Shown: piece by piece, positions 1-9,299 of the stretch
Layout of the letters: every line of letters starts with the position of its first letter
Numbering within the stretch: the first letter of the stretch is position 1
Origin: an uncultured Chitinophagaceae bacterium
GTDB taxonomy: Bacteria > Bacteroidota > Bacteroidia > Chitinophagales > Chitinophagaceae
Assembly: GCA_903884185.1 (NCBI GenBank)
Contig: CAISDV010000099.1
Coordinates: 1 to 64,000 of the forward strand
DNA: 64,000 bases
Direction of reading: 5' to 3'
Notes under the pieces: generated by a model
Databases searched by the model: none
What the model was told of the DNA's origin: nothing
Seen by the model: the letters and a program-made list of their open reading frames with translations, nothing else
Translations under genes and position numbers: made by a program

Positions 1-241
1 AACATTCGCTTTTATCTCTTTTATTATACTGATGTTTTTTTATTTAAAGTTTTCAATCGCTTGAAATATTGATGCAGCGCATGTTTCATTGCTTCGTTGT
101 TTTTATTTTTTTATGATTTATTACTGCTTGATATAGCATGATCACTACTTTTTTTACCATTTGTAAGCGGTTAATCCGGCCCTTAAATTTCTTTTCCGCA
201 GCTCCCTACATAGTACCTTTGAAGCACAAAATCTCCCGAAT

Positions 242-1192
242 ATGAAATTTCCATCCCCCGTTGCGGCCTCATGGATCGCAAAACTGATCAATGCAGAGTT
301 ACTGGGAAATACAACTGCTGAAGCAACCGGCATCAATGAAATACATAAAGTGGAAGCGGGCGACCTGGTGTTTGTTGATCATCCTAAATACTATAACAAG
401 TGTTTGAAGAGCGATGCTTCTTTTATCATCATCAATACAAAAGAGGTAGAGATCCCCGAAGGAAAAACTTTATTGGTGTGTGATGAACCATTTGAAGCAT
501 ACCAGAAGATCGTCAATCATTTCAGGCCATTTGAACCGCTGGTGAAAGCTATCAGCGACACAGCTATCATTGGTAAGGAAACTCTTATCATGCCCAATGT
601 TGTTATCGGTAATCATGTGAAGATCGGCCACCATTGCATCATTCACCCTAATGTTACCATACTTGATCATTGTGAAATTGGCAACCATGTTGTGATACAG
701 GCGGGTACCGTCATAGGCAGCGATGCCTTTTATTATAACAGTAAAAAGAACCGGGAAGTATGGTTTAAAAAGATGAGCAGTTGCGGCACCGTAGTGATCG
801 AAGATAATGTAGAAATAGGCGCCTGCTGTACTATTGACCGTGGCGTAAGTTCAGAAACTAGAATTGGTAAAGGAACTATCATAGATAATATGGTGCATAT
901 TGGCCATGATACATTAGTTGGAAAAAATTGCCTCTTTGCTGCACAGGTGGGCATTGCCGGTGTAGTTGTTATTGAAGATGGTGTGACGTTATGGGGACAA
1001 GCAGGCATAGGCAAGACATTGACCATTGGAGAAAATGCAATAGTGCTTGGGCAGACCGGTGTAACGGGAACCATTGCAGGAAACAAATCATATTGGGGAA
1101 CACCTGCCATAGACGCCACCGCCAAACACCGAGAGGCAGTTTGGATGAGGCGTTTACCTGAGTTATGGAAGAAAGTAATGGATACTAAATAA
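242..1192 (+). CDS. LpxD-like UDP-3-O-acylglucosamine N-acyltransferase
   Basis: A 316-residue left-handed beta-helix acyltransferase. Residues 1-95 resemble the uridine-binding domain of LpxD, and hexapeptide repeats (I/V-G-x4) run from about 105 to 285. The stretch NMVHIGHD at 216-223 matches the catalytic-histidine region of LpxD, which transfers a 3-hydroxyacyl chain from ACP to the amino group of UDP-3-O-acylglucosamine in lipid A synthesis. It is a little shorter than typical LpxD and stands apart from fabZ/lpxA. Bacteroidota often carry a second lpxD-like gene, so this may be a paralogue acting on another nucleotide sugar. The ATG at 242 starts directly with the LpxD-like N-terminus. 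No Shine-Dalgarno is visible. Confidence 0.8.
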   Translation: MKFPSPVAASWIAKLINAELLGNTTAEATGINEIHKVEAGDLVFVDHPKYYNKCLKSDASFIIINTKEVEIPEGKTLLVCDEPFEAYQKIVNHFRPFEPLVKAISDTAIIGKETLIMPNVVIGNHVKIGHHCIIHPNVTILDHCEIGNHVVIQAGTVIGSDAFYYNSKKNREVWFKKMSSCGTVVIEDNVEIGACCTIDRGVSSETRIGKGTIIDNMVHIGHDTLVGKNCLFAAQVGIAGVVVIEDGVTLWGQAGIGKTLTIGENAIVLGQTGVTGTIAGNKSYWGTPAIDATAKHREAVWMRRLPELWKKVMDTK

Positions 1193-1195
1193 AAA

Positions 1196-1222
1196 GGCCT
1201 GCGGTATGATTCGCCGCAAGCC
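1196..1222. terminator. Bidirectional hairpin between convergent genes
   Basis: A stem of about 9-10 bp (GGCCTGCGG pairing with CCGCAAGCC, allowing G-T) lies between the convergent lpxD-like gene and the thioredoxin-TPR gene. On the minus strand it is followed by a T-run, so it fits best as the terminator of the minus-strand gene. Confidence 0.6.
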
Positions 1223-1232
1223 ATTATTGTTT

Positions 1233-2135
1233 TTATTTTAATTCTATCAGCATTCTTTTTGCTGTTGCATCTTCTGCATTCAATTGCAATGCTTTCTGAT
1301 AATTCTTTTTTGCTTCTTCTTTATTCCCAGTAGCGATATATACTTCGCCCAAATGATCAAATACCGGCGCCTTGTCAGGGAAGAGATAACTATTCAGCAA
1401 GAAAATATTCATCGCTTCTTTAAGATCCTTTTGTGCCAATAAAATATGCCCGTACCCGCTGAATTCTCCATACGATGTAGTTAAGGGTTTGATCTCAGCA
1501 GCGATTCCTTCTAATCGTTCTTTATTCATTGCTTTATTTCTGTCCTTTATTTTATCCAGCCAATAAGCAACGGCTTTATAATTAGGCGTATATGGTGTGT
1601 GGGTAAGAATTGATTGCAGGTCTTTTTCCAATGATACCACCGGCGATTCGATGATCCTCCCCAGTTCTTTATTGCCATCATACACAATAAATGTTGGCAC
1701 ATGATGAATGTTTTTTCCTTTTTCTTCATGCTGCGGGCTTTGTTTGTAAGTAGCAGTAGCGTTGTCAACGAAGATCAGTTTGATATGTGAAGTATCAAAG
1801 GAAGCTTCTTCCAGTAATTTCATCATCCTGGGAGTTTCTCTTTTACTGTCACCACACCAGGATCCAAGAAATACCTCGATCGTTTTATTTTGAAGCAAGG
1901 GACTGATCTGCGAAACCGTTGCCTTGTCTACCGTGTAGCCAGTAAAAGAGGCATCATACCATTCTTTGTAGCCGGCTGTATGAAGTATTGCCGGGGAGCA
2001 ATGCCCTGCCAGAATAGTTTGCCCATTTGTATTTTTTATTTCTGCATTAGTAAAAGCTGTGGCAGAAGGAACCATATTATGCTGGCAGGATACAGCCAAT
2101 AAAGCAATGGCTGCAACCATGAATGAATATTTCAT
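1233..2135 (-). CDS. Thioredoxin-fold and TPR lipoprotein
   Basis: 300 residues. The N-terminus (MKYSFMVAAIALLAVSCQH) is a lipoprotein signal with the lipobox cysteine at 17. A thioredoxin-like domain follows with the motif WCGDS (a single Cys, CxxS-type) near residue 93, then a C-terminal TPR-like helical region with repeats such as DHLGEVYIATGNKEEAKKNYQKA. CxxS-type thioredoxin folds usually do not act as full disulfide reductases; a binding, isomerase-like or redox-sensing role in the periplasm is possible. Transcribed alone, converging on the lpxD-like gene. Confidence 0.7.
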   Translation of the reverse strand: MKYSFMVAAIALLAVSCQHNMVPSATAFTNAEIKNTNGQTILAGHCSPAILHTAGYKEWYDASFTGYTVDKATVSQISPLLQNKTIEVFLGSWCGDSKRETPRMMKLLEEASFDTSHIKLIFVDNATATYKQSPQHEEKGKNIHHVPTFIVYDGNKELGRIIESPVVSLEKDLQSILTHTPYTPNYKAVAYWLDKIKDRNKAMNKERLEGIAAEIKPLTTSYGEFSGYGHILLAQKDLKEAMNIFLLNSYLFPDKAPVFDHLGEVYIATGNKEEAKKNYQKALQLNAEDATAKRMLIELK

Positions 2136-2214
2136 GTTGTTTGTTTTAAGATTATATAATAAGCAATACAGCCCGCTATAGAGCAGGCAATGATCAACTC
2201 AATAAAATAGAGTA

Positions 2215-2517
2215 TTAACAGGGCGGATGAAAGATGTCTTTGCAGAAAGGAATGGGAATAGCCCAATCATGCCTGTTAGAAAAGGATATTTTGCCAGATG
2301 CTTTTTGTTGGGCGAAAGAAAATTTTTCAGAAAGAATATATTGCCAGTCTGACCGTTCAGTTATTTCTTTTTGTTTGTCAACAGGTGCTGTTGGCTGATC
2401 GCCTGAGGAAGATGTATTGGTAAACTGGCAGTCGCAGGTTTTTGTTTGATCGCTGCTTGAGGCCTGTACAGAACAATGCGCATAAGCGATTATTCTTGCC
2501 ATGTTGGGTGCAAACAA
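2215..2517 (-). CDS. Small Cys-containing exported protein, start uncertain
   Basis: About 100 residues from the TTG at 2517. The same open frame continues upstream to just after the stop of the epimerase and reads V-K-K-S-L-L-N-R-L-L-A-L-I-L-S-I-S-L-F-A, a convincing signal-peptide core, but no ATG or GTG is present there. The mature part holds five cysteines (HCS, TCDC and the C-terminal PPC) and no recognisable domain. It directly follows the SCO1-Fur-epimerase run and is probably cotranscribed. Either a rare start (CTG or TTG) is used or a base change has removed the start. Function unknown. Confidence 0.5.
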   Translation of the reverse strand: MFAPNMARIIAYAHCSVQASSSDQTKTCDCQFTNTSSSGDQPTAPVDKQKEITERSDWQYILSEKFSFAQQKASGKISFSNRHDWAIPIPFCKDIFHPPC

Positions 2518-2564
2518 AGAGATAGATAATATAAGTGCCAGTAACCTGTTCAGGAGTGATTTTT

Positions 2565-3539
2565 TTACAAGTTATACTTTTTCTTCAGTTCCCCGCAGAT
2601 CCTTTGAATAGATTCTTTCACGGGTGTGTATTGGAAGTTTGGGAAAGCCAACTTTAGTTTGCTATTATCAAAATACACTTTTACCTGTGCTGTTTTGGCT
2701 GTTTCTTTTGTGAGAAGTGGTTCTTTACCAGAAAATTTTCCTTTGATCGCTTCTATCCTCCAGGCAATGGTTGAAAGAAAAGGGGTTACTTTTTTATGAG
2801 GTGGCTTCTTGCCAAAATTGATAGCTATTTCTGTAAAAATTTCTTTGTAGGGAACATTATCAGCGCTAAGAATAAAACGTTCACTGCTGATCTCACTTTC
2901 CATTAATAATATCATAGCTTTTACTACATCCTTCACATCTACAAATCCACTAACACCCTCTGTGTACCAGGGAAATTCATTGTAGGCTGATTTAAATATC
3001 CCGGAGGAGCCGCCTTCCCAGTTACCTGCGCCAAGAATGATCACAGGGTTAACGATCACTGCATTCAATCCTTCCCCAATACCCCGCCAGACCTCCATTT
3101 CAGCAAAGTATTTGCTTTTACCATATTCGCTATTCCCCGTCTCTTCTGTCCAGTTCATTTTCTCATTTACAGGGCCATCTTCCCGTATACGCCCTAGTGC
3201 TGCAACAGAGCTTACAAACAATAATTTTTTTACGCCAGCCAGCAAACAGGCATTCACCACATTAGCGGTGCCTTCAATGTTTGTACGATGTAATAAATTT
3301 CTTTTTTGGGGGTTGAAGGAAACAATAGCCGCACAATGATATACCTGTTCAACACTTTGTAACGCGTCTTCCAAAGATGAGATATCAAGGATATCACCTT
3401 TTACCCATTCAATTCCTCGTGGAAAAGAAGAGCGGTCCCAATCGCCGCGGTATAATGCCCGCACTTTTTTGCCTTCGCTGCTTAATTGCCTGGCCAGGTG
3501 TGAGCCTACAAGCCCCGATGCGCCGGTAACTAAGATCAT
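2565..3539 (-). CDS. NAD-dependent epimerase/dehydratase family protein
   Basis: 324 residues of extended short-chain dehydrogenase type. The N-terminus MILVTGASGLVGSHLARQL holds the GxxGxxG dinucleotide-binding motif (residues 6-12). FVSSVAALG supplies the catalytic Ser/Thr region, and YGKSKYFAE (about 139-147) is the catalytic YxxxK. It resembles dihydroflavonol-reductase-like oxidoreductases of Bacteroidota; the substrate cannot be told. It is 29 bp downstream of the fur-like gene on the same strand. Confidence 0.8.
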   Translation of the reverse strand: MILVTGASGLVGSHLARQLSSEGKKVRALYRGDWDRSSFPRGIEWVKGDILDISSLEDALQSVEQVYHCAAIVSFNPQKRNLLHRTNIEGTANVVNACLLAGVKKLLFVSSVAALGRIREDGPVNEKMNWTEETGNSEYGKSKYFAEMEVWRGIGEGLNAVIVNPVIILGAGNWEGGSSGIFKSAYNEFPWYTEGVSGFVDVKDVVKAMILLMESEISSERFILSADNVPYKEIFTEIAINFGKKPPHKKVTPFLSTIAWRIEAIKGKFSGKEPLLTKETAKTAQVKVYFDNSKLKLAFPNFQYTPVKESIQRICGELKKKYNL

Positions 3540-3568
3540 AAGGCAGTAGGTTGGTTATAGGTTGATGA

Positions 3569-3982
3569 TTAACATTTATCGCATGTGCCGCTCACGATCA
3601 CATCGGCCTGTTTCTGTATAAATCCACCGGGCAGCTTCACTTCGGGCACGATGATATTTTCGAGGCAATAAGTTGCGCCACAATTATCACAAATAAAATG
3701 CACATGGTTATCGTGGTGGTGGCCTTCTGTACATTCATCTTTACACAAAGCATAGCGCACAGAATTATCTGCCGTTGGTATGGTATGAATGATGCCTTTT
3801 TCTACAAAGGTTTGCAGTGTGCGGTAAATAGTTACACGGTCGTACTGCTCACCGGTACTGCTTTCAATATCGGCATGTGCCAAAGCCCCATTGCTTTTCT
3901 GAAATAGTTCCAATATTTTTTTCCGGCTGCCGGTAATGCTCAGCTGGCTGCGTTTTAATATTTCTGTTATATCCTTTTCCAT
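3569..3982 (-). CDS. Fur-family metal-dependent transcriptional repressor
   Basis: 137 residues from the ATG at 3982; a TTG at 4021 would add residues that overlap the preceding gene, so the ATG is preferred. The winged helix includes DRVTIYRTLQTFVEKGIIH. The dimerisation part has a His-rich segment (EGHHHDNHVHFICDNC) and a second CxxC-like pair at the end (GTCDKC), giving the usual structural zinc and regulatory metal sites. Whether it senses iron, zinc or peroxide cannot be decided from sequence. It lies 19 bp after the SCO1-like gene, which suggests joint expression with a copper-handling protein. Confidence 0.82.
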   Translation of the reverse strand: MEKDITEILKRSQLSITGSRKKILELFQKSNGALAHADIESSTGEQYDRVTIYRTLQTFVEKGIIHTIPTADNSVRYALCKDECTEGHHHDNHVHFICDNCGATYCLENIIVPEVKLPGGFIQKQADVIVSGTCDKC

Positions 3983-4001
3983 TTTCAATTCAATAGTATC
4001 A

Positions 4002-4649
4002 TCAAAAAACACCGTTTGCAAAATTCCCTTTCATCGTTCTTTCTTTCAGTAATCCTTTGATATCTTTTTTCATCCTGGTTAGCTCCTTTTCTTTCAATCC
4101 GTCATAAACAGGGCCTCGCACTTTTCCATTTTTATCAACCAGTGCGAAGAATTGTGTATGAATAAAATCATCTTTGGGATCGGCCACAATATTCTTTGGA
4201 TCATCTACTCCATAACTAAACCTTGCCATTTTATATAGACTGTCTTTTCTTCCGGTGAGGAATACCCATCTCCTGGTATCTACTTTCATCGAATCAGCAT
4301 AATGTTTCATACGCGGTACTGAATCGGTTTCGGGATCACAGGAATGAGATAAGATCAAAAGATCGGGTTCATCTCTGAATTCGTTGTAGATGGTTCTCAT
4401 ATTATTATTCAACCGTGGGCAAATGCCTTTACAGGTAGTAAAAAAATATTCTACTACACATACTTTGCCGCGCATATCTGCATTGGTAAATGGAATATCA
4501 TCCTGTGTTTTAAAGCTGAAGGGTTGCACCGCGCTTCTTTCTACCAGGCTGCTTTGGCCAAGGATGCCGGTTCCTTTGAATACAAAAAACCAGAAGACCA
4601 GAACCAGAACCACAAAGAATAAGGAATAGCCCAGAAGCTTTTTGCTCAT
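4002..4649 (-). CDS. SCO1/SenC family copper chaperone
   Basis: 215 residues. An N-terminal membrane anchor (LGYSLFFVVLVLVFWFFVF) is followed by a thioredoxin fold with the copper-binding motif FFTTCKGICPR (CxxxC) and the distal histidine in DDFIHTQFF. SCO proteins deliver copper to the CuA site of cytochrome c oxidase or act as periplasmic thiol reductases. First gene of a run that continues with the Fur-like regulator and the epimerase. Confidence 0.87.
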   Translation of the reverse strand: MSKKLLGYSLFFVVLVLVFWFFVFKGTGILGQSSLVERSAVQPFSFKTQDDIPFTNADMRGKVCVVEYFFTTCKGICPRLNNNMRTIYNEFRDEPDLLILSHSCDPETDSVPRMKHYADSMKVDTRRWVFLTGRKDSLYKMARFSYGVDDPKNIVADPKDDFIHTQFFALVDKNGKVRGPVYDGLKEKELTRMKKDIKGLLKERTMKGNFANGVF

Positions 4650-4703
4650 ACCAATAATTTACCGGGCAAAGTTACGCGATGGTAATCGTAGATCAGATCG
4701 TAT

Positions 4704-5486
4704 TTATTCGTCTTTTTTCCTGAAAACTCCTTTTGCGTTCAACCTGTCTATCTTAAACTGTTTATAGGACTCCTCAATATAAAAACCCAGTTCCAGGTCG
4801 TTCAGGCGTTTTGTTAGTTCGTAAGTAGGGCGATACCGCACCATGAAAGTATCTAATTCGGGGCTTTGCAATTTCGTGATCTTTCTTACAAACTGTTTGC
4901 TAAAACGATGGTCCAAATATTTATCCTGCTCCTGCTGTATCAATCTTCTTTGAAGGCTTTCCAAACTCCGGGTACGCTTGGGACGGAATATATTGATGAT
5001 CTCATCAAGGTCTAGCCCTACTGTTACGCCGCCAGGATTAAAACCGGGGTTACTGCTCAGGCGGATACCAGGTTTATGAAAATCAAAATATTTCGCATAA
5101 TCCTTCCGGTTCTGAAGAGAATCAAGGCGGTAATTGCTGTTTCGCACTTTTACTTCAGGAAGTTCGGCCGCTTTTACATGGATCATCACATCAAAATTGG
5201 CCATGCTGGTAATGGTATCCGTTGGGAATTTCATTGTTGCCTTATTCAATAAAGAAAACCAGATAGAATCACCGATCCTTACAGAAACAGTATAATGGCC
5301 TAATGAGTCAGTGACCGTTCCCCTGCCCGAAGTGCTGAAAACTGCCACAGCTTCCAATGGCCTGTGGCCCGAGATATCGTAAACCGTTCCACTGATGGTG
5401 ATCAACTTTGGATTGGCCGGCCGTTGCCCAAAAACAAAGCTGCCCGATAGTAAGAGTATAAGTAATAAGTGTATCCTTTTATCCAA
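4704..5486 (-). CDS. Secreted protein with carboxypeptidase-regulatory-like domain
   Basis: 260 residues. A signal peptide (HLLLILLLSGSFVFGQ) is followed at about 28-105 by a CarboxypepD_reg-like beta-sandwich (ISGTVYDISGHRPLEAVAV...GHYTVSVR), the domain that begins TonB-dependent receptors in this phylum. The rest is helical and charged, with no receptor plug or barrel. Such stand-alone proteins are common in Bacteroidota and of unknown function. Confidence 0.7.
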   Translation of the reverse strand: MDKRIHLLLILLLSGSFVFGQRPANPKLITISGTVYDISGHRPLEAVAVFSTSGRGTVTDSLGHYTVSVRIGDSIWFSLLNKATMKFPTDTITSMANFDVMIHVKAAELPEVKVRNSNYRLDSLQNRKDYAKYFDFHKPGIRLSSNPGFNPGGVTVGLDLDEIINIFRPKRTRSLESLQRRLIQQEQDKYLDHRFSKQFVRKITKLQSPELDTFMVRYRPTYELTKRLNDLELGFYIEESYKQFKIDRLNAKGVFRKKDE

Positions 5487-5600
5487 CCGGTAAAATTAAG
5501 GTTGTAATATTAAAGCCTTCAGCGCAGACCACCACTAATTACAGGCTGAATTAACGCTTTTTTGCAGATTACAGTGTATTAACCTTTTAGAAGATGGGGT

Positions 5601-6332
5601 TTAGAATTTTTCCCCGATAATATGAGGTAACATAGCGCGCCAGGTAGGCCAGTCGTGGTTGATATCTTCGCCCCAGATACCCAGGTCGTGCCAGATACCT
5701 TTATTCCACAATACTTCAGAAAATTTCCTGTTCGAGGCGGGGTCTTCGTGTGCACCGCTCCCTGTATAAATATGAATATGGCCACTTGCTTTTATTTTGT
5801 CCATATACCAGGCATCATTCAAATTAGGGATATAGTGAAGAGGGCTGTTATAATACACTTGTTCATCCCAATATCCTTTTGTGTATTCTGTGAGATCATA
5901 TACGCCGCTCATGCTGATAGCGCCGTTAATAATATCGGGGCGTTTTAAAAACAGGTTCATTGAATGCAGTGCGCCAAAGCTTGCACCCGAAATATAGACC
6001 ATCGTATCAGTACCCGAATCGTTGCGTATATACGGCACTACTTCATTATAAACATATTGATTGAATTGATTATGGCGGATGGCTTTATGTTCAGGAAGCA
6101 TTTCATTATTCAGCCAGCTTTCTTTATTGATACTGTCGATGCTATACACTTTTAATTTCCCTTCATTAATAAAGGGAGACAATGCATCTATCATTTGAAA
6201 TCTTTCATACTCCAGGTAATCGGCTGCAGCTGTAGGTACCAACAACAATGCAAACCCAAAATGCCCGTAAGAAACAATAGGCATTTCTTTGCCAAGTGAT
6301 GGGCTATGCCAGGAAGAAACTTTTTTATCCAT
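5601..6332 (-). CDS. Esterase-family alpha/beta hydrolase
   Basis: 243 residues resembling the esterase D/enterochelin esterase-like family. The nucleophile elbow is GASFG within YISGASFGALHSMN, and a late histidine occurs in GEDINHDWPTWRAMLPH. There is no signal peptide, so it probably acts in the cytoplasm. It follows the parA-like gene by 18 bp on the same strand. Substrate unknown. Confidence 0.75.
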   Translation of the reverse strand: MDKKVSSWHSPSLGKEMPIVSYGHFGFALLLVPTAAADYLEYERFQMIDALSPFINEGKLKVYSIDSINKESWLNNEMLPEHKAIRHNQFNQYVYNEVVPYIRNDSGTDTMVYISGASFGALHSMNLFLKRPDIINGAISMSGVYDLTEYTKGYWDEQVYYNSPLHYIPNLNDAWYMDKIKASGHIHIYTGSGAHEDPASNRKFSEVLWNKGIWHDLGIWGEDINHDWPTWRAMLPHIIGEKF

Positions 6333-6350
6333 AAATTTTGTGCTGGTCTT

Positions 6351-7091
6351 TTATAAACAATTCTTTTTGATCTCTTTCCAAAGATCGCGGTAGCATTGCG
6401 CGGCATAACTGCTGGCAGCAAAGGTTTCAAGGGGTGCTTCGTTAGTGCCCATCTTCTCCACATCACTTAAATATGGGATATAATTTTTGAAAAAAATCTT
6501 ATCTCGGTAAAATTTCTTCATAGTCTCGTGGTGAAGATTTTTTCGATGGTCTACCATACTGAAAAAACATTTCACCTTATCAATATCGAGATCGTTCTCT
6601 TTAAAATATTCTGCCACCGATTCATATGAGCGAATAGATAAGGTAGTGGGAATATTTGGCATCAATACCCAATTGGCAGCATTAAAAATATTATCATGCA
6701 GTAATGAAATGCCGGGAGGACAATCCAGTATCACTATATCATATTCTTTTTTCAGGGGCGATAAGAGAGAAGACAATTTTCTTTTTGATTGTTTCATCTC
6801 GTTCAATAAAATATCTGCATGCCTGGCAGACATATCAGCAGGGATGATAGAAAGATTTTCATATTCTGAAGGCTGTACAGCATCGGCCAGGTCCATTTCG
6901 CTGTTAAATAATTTTTTGGACTCATTCTTCACAGAGGTTTTCACTCCCAGATAGAATGAGGACGAGCCTTGCGGGTCAAGGTCCCAAAGCAGGGTCCTGT
7001 TGCCTTCTTTTGCTGCGAGATAGGCTAGGTTGATGGCTGCAGCTGTCTTGCCAACACCGCCTTTCAGGTTGTATAGTGCGAGTGTAGTCAT
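6351..7091 (-). CDS. ParA-family ATPase
   Basis: 246 residues beginning MTTLALYNLKGGVGKT, with the deviant Walker A box KGGVGKT at 10-16 and a Walker B-like strand at DIVILDCPPG. It belongs to the MinD/ParA class that positions DNA or protein cargo. No parB gene or parS-like site was seen nearby, so it is more likely an orphan ParA than the chromosomal segregation system. It lies between uvrB and the esterase on the same strand. Confidence 0.82.
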   Translation of the reverse strand: MTTLALYNLKGGVGKTAAAINLAYLAAKEGNRTLLWDLDPQGSSSFYLGVKTSVKNESKKLFNSEMDLADAVQPSEYENLSIIPADMSARHADILLNEMKQSKRKLSSLLSPLKKEYDIVILDCPPGISLLHDNIFNAANWVLMPNIPTTLSIRSYESVAEYFKENDLDIDKVKCFFSMVDHRKNLHHETMKKFYRDKIFFKNYIPYLSDVEKMGTNEAPLETFAASSYAAQCYRDLWKEIKKNCL

Positions 7092-7126
7092 AACTAAATA
7101 TACAAAAAGTTTAAAAATCGCGGAGT

Positions 7127-9181
7127 TTAGCTGCGTTTCATCTTTTCCAGTTCTTTTTGCAGGCGGAACATCTCGTCACGCAGGCGCGCTGCTTCCATAA
7201 AATCAAGGTCGCGTGCCGCTTTTTCCATTTGTTTTTTGGTTTGAAGGATGGCTTTTTCTACTTGTGGGATGGTCTTCAATCCCGCATTATATTCAGCGGG
7301 GTCTTCTGCAGCAATATTGATCATGTCCTGGTCGGGCTGTATCGCAAATGGGTTGGAAGGGTCATATCCTTTAATATCCAGAACCGATGTTTGTGCAAAC
7401 ACTTGTTGCTTGCTTTTGAAGATCGTCTTTGGCGTAATACCGTGTTCTATATTATATTGTACCTGCTTCTCCCTTCTGCGGTTGGTTTCATCAATGGTAC
7501 GTTGCATGCTTGTGGTCATCTTATCGGCATAAAAAATAACAAGCCCGTCAACATTTCTTGCGGCACGTCCTGCTGTCTGTGTCAGTGAACGTTCATTCCT
7601 CAAAAAACCTTCTTTATCTGCATCAAGGATCGCAACCAGAGAAACTTCGGGGAGGTCTAATCCTTCGCGTAGCAAATTCACTCCCACCAATACATCTATT
7701 CCGCCCAATCTCAGTTCTCTTAAAATTTCTACACGCTCCAGGGTATCAACATCGCTATGAATATATTTTGATTTGATATTGATGCGACCCAGGTATTTAT
7801 CCATTTCTTCCGCCATGCGTTTTGTCAAAGTTGTTACCAAAACCCTGTCGCCTTTTTTTACACGCCTGTCTATTTCATCCAGCAGGTCATCAATTTGGTT
7901 CACACTCGGTCGAACTTCTATTGGTGGATCCAGCAAACCCGTTGGGCGCACCACTTGTTCTACCACCACACCTTCTGTTTTTTCCAATTCATAATCTCCG
8001 GGCGTAGCGCTTACAAAAACTGTTTGTCCGATGAGGCTTTCAAATTCATGGAAATTCAGAGGACGGTTATCCAGCGCACTTGGTAAGCGAAATCCATAAT
8101 CAACAAGCACCAGTTTACGGCTTCTGTCGCCGCCATACATTCCCGACACCTGCGGAATGGTTTGGTGGCTTTCATCTATCACACATAGAAAATCTTTCGG
8201 AAAATAATCCAGCAAACAGAATGGCCTTGTGCCGGGTTGCCGACGGTCAAAAAAGCGCGAATAGTTTTCTATACCGCTGCAATAACCCAGTTCGCGGATC
8301 ATTTCAAGATCATATTCCACCCTTTCTTTCAACCGCATGGCTTCCTGTGATTTGCGGCTGTTCTTAAAATATTCTACCTGTAGCATCATCTCATCCTGTA
8401 TCTCGTACATCACCTGTTGCATCATATCCTTTGGTGCGAGGTATAAATTTGCAGGGAAGATAGCGGCATCCTGCATACTGTTGATACGCTTTCCTGTAGC
8501 CAGTTCCAGCGTTTCTATTTCCTCGATCTCATCTCCAAAAAAGGTTACACGGTAGCCCTGGTCCAGGTAAGGAAGGTTAATATCAACCGTATCTCCTTTC
8601 ACGCGAAAACTTCCGCGGCCAAAATCTCCTTGGGAACGGTTATACATACTATTCACCAGTGCATGCAAAAATCCCTGCCGCGAGATCACCTGTCCTTTAT
8701 GTATCCTGATGATACCATTTTCAAATTCGGCGGGATTACCAATACCATAAATACAACTTACGCTCGCTACTACAATAATATCTCTTCTGCCACTTAATAA
8801 TTGTGTGGTGGCGTGCAGGCGGAGTTTATCCAGTTCTTCATTAATGCTCAGGTCTTTCTCTATGTACACATTGCTCACAGGCATGTATGCTTCGGGCTGA
8901 TAATAATCATAGTAAGAAACAAAATAGCCTACCGCATTATCGGGGAAGAATTGTTTGAATTCGCCGTACAGTTGTGCCACCAGGGTTTTATTATGTGTGA
9001 GAACCAGGGTGGGGCGTTGCACTTGCTGGATCACATTAGCCATGGTGAATGTTTTGCCCGATCCTGTAACTCCGAGGAGGGTCTGAAATTTATCGCCATT
9101 CAGGATGCCTTCTGTTAGCTGCGCGATAGCAGAGGGTTGGTCACCGGCAGGTTGGTAGGGGGAATTCAACTGAAAAGGCAT
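7127..9181 (-). CDS. uvrB: Excinuclease ABC subunit B
   Basis: 684 residues, full length. The Walker A box GVTGSGKT is at 38-44, the damage-probing beta-hairpin YYDYYQPEAY near 91-100, helicase motifs DESHQT and SATPGDYE follow, and a C-terminal UVR motif (about 640-675) binds UvrC. UvrB verifies DNA lesions in nucleotide excision repair together with UvrA and UvrC, neither of which is in the window. Confidence 0.97.
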   Translation of the reverse strand: MPFQLNSPYQPAGDQPSAIAQLTEGILNGDKFQTLLGVTGSGKTFTMANVIQQVQRPTLVLTHNKTLVAQLYGEFKQFFPDNAVGYFVSYYDYYQPEAYMPVSNVYIEKDLSINEELDKLRLHATTQLLSGRRDIIVVASVSCIYGIGNPAEFENGIIRIHKGQVISRQGFLHALVNSMYNRSQGDFGRGSFRVKGDTVDINLPYLDQGYRVTFFGDEIEEIETLELATGKRINSMQDAAIFPANLYLAPKDMMQQVMYEIQDEMMLQVEYFKNSRKSQEAMRLKERVEYDLEMIRELGYCSGIENYSRFFDRRQPGTRPFCLLDYFPKDFLCVIDESHQTIPQVSGMYGGDRSRKLVLVDYGFRLPSALDNRPLNFHEFESLIGQTVFVSATPGDYELEKTEGVVVEQVVRPTGLLDPPIEVRPSVNQIDDLLDEIDRRVKKGDRVLVTTLTKRMAEEMDKYLGRINIKSKYIHSDVDTLERVEILRELRLGGIDVLVGVNLLREGLDLPEVSLVAILDADKEGFLRNERSLTQTAGRAARNVDGLVIFYADKMTTSMQRTIDETNRRREKQVQYNIEHGITPKTIFKSKQQVFAQTSVLDIKGYDPSNPFAIQPDQDMINIAAEDPAEYNAGLKTIPQVEKAILQTKKQMEKAARDLDFMEAARLRDEMFRLQKELEKMKRS

Positions 9182-9299
9182 CCTGCAAATTACTTAATAT
9201 ATGAAGGCTGAAAAAATGGGTGTTTTCACCCTTTTTTAAGAAAAAAGCTTGCCGGAGTTTTGCACTTGTAAAAATTTATTCATTTCTAAATCAAATTTT

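Noticed and set aside
733-1224. 163-residue minus-strand ORF opposite the lpxD-like gene
   Set aside because: It is a shadow frame of the hexapeptide-repeat gene, which has far stronger family motifs.
6351-7091. Plasmid-type partition locus
   Set aside because: The ParA-like gene stands without parB or centromere-like repeats and lies between chromosomal housekeeping genes.
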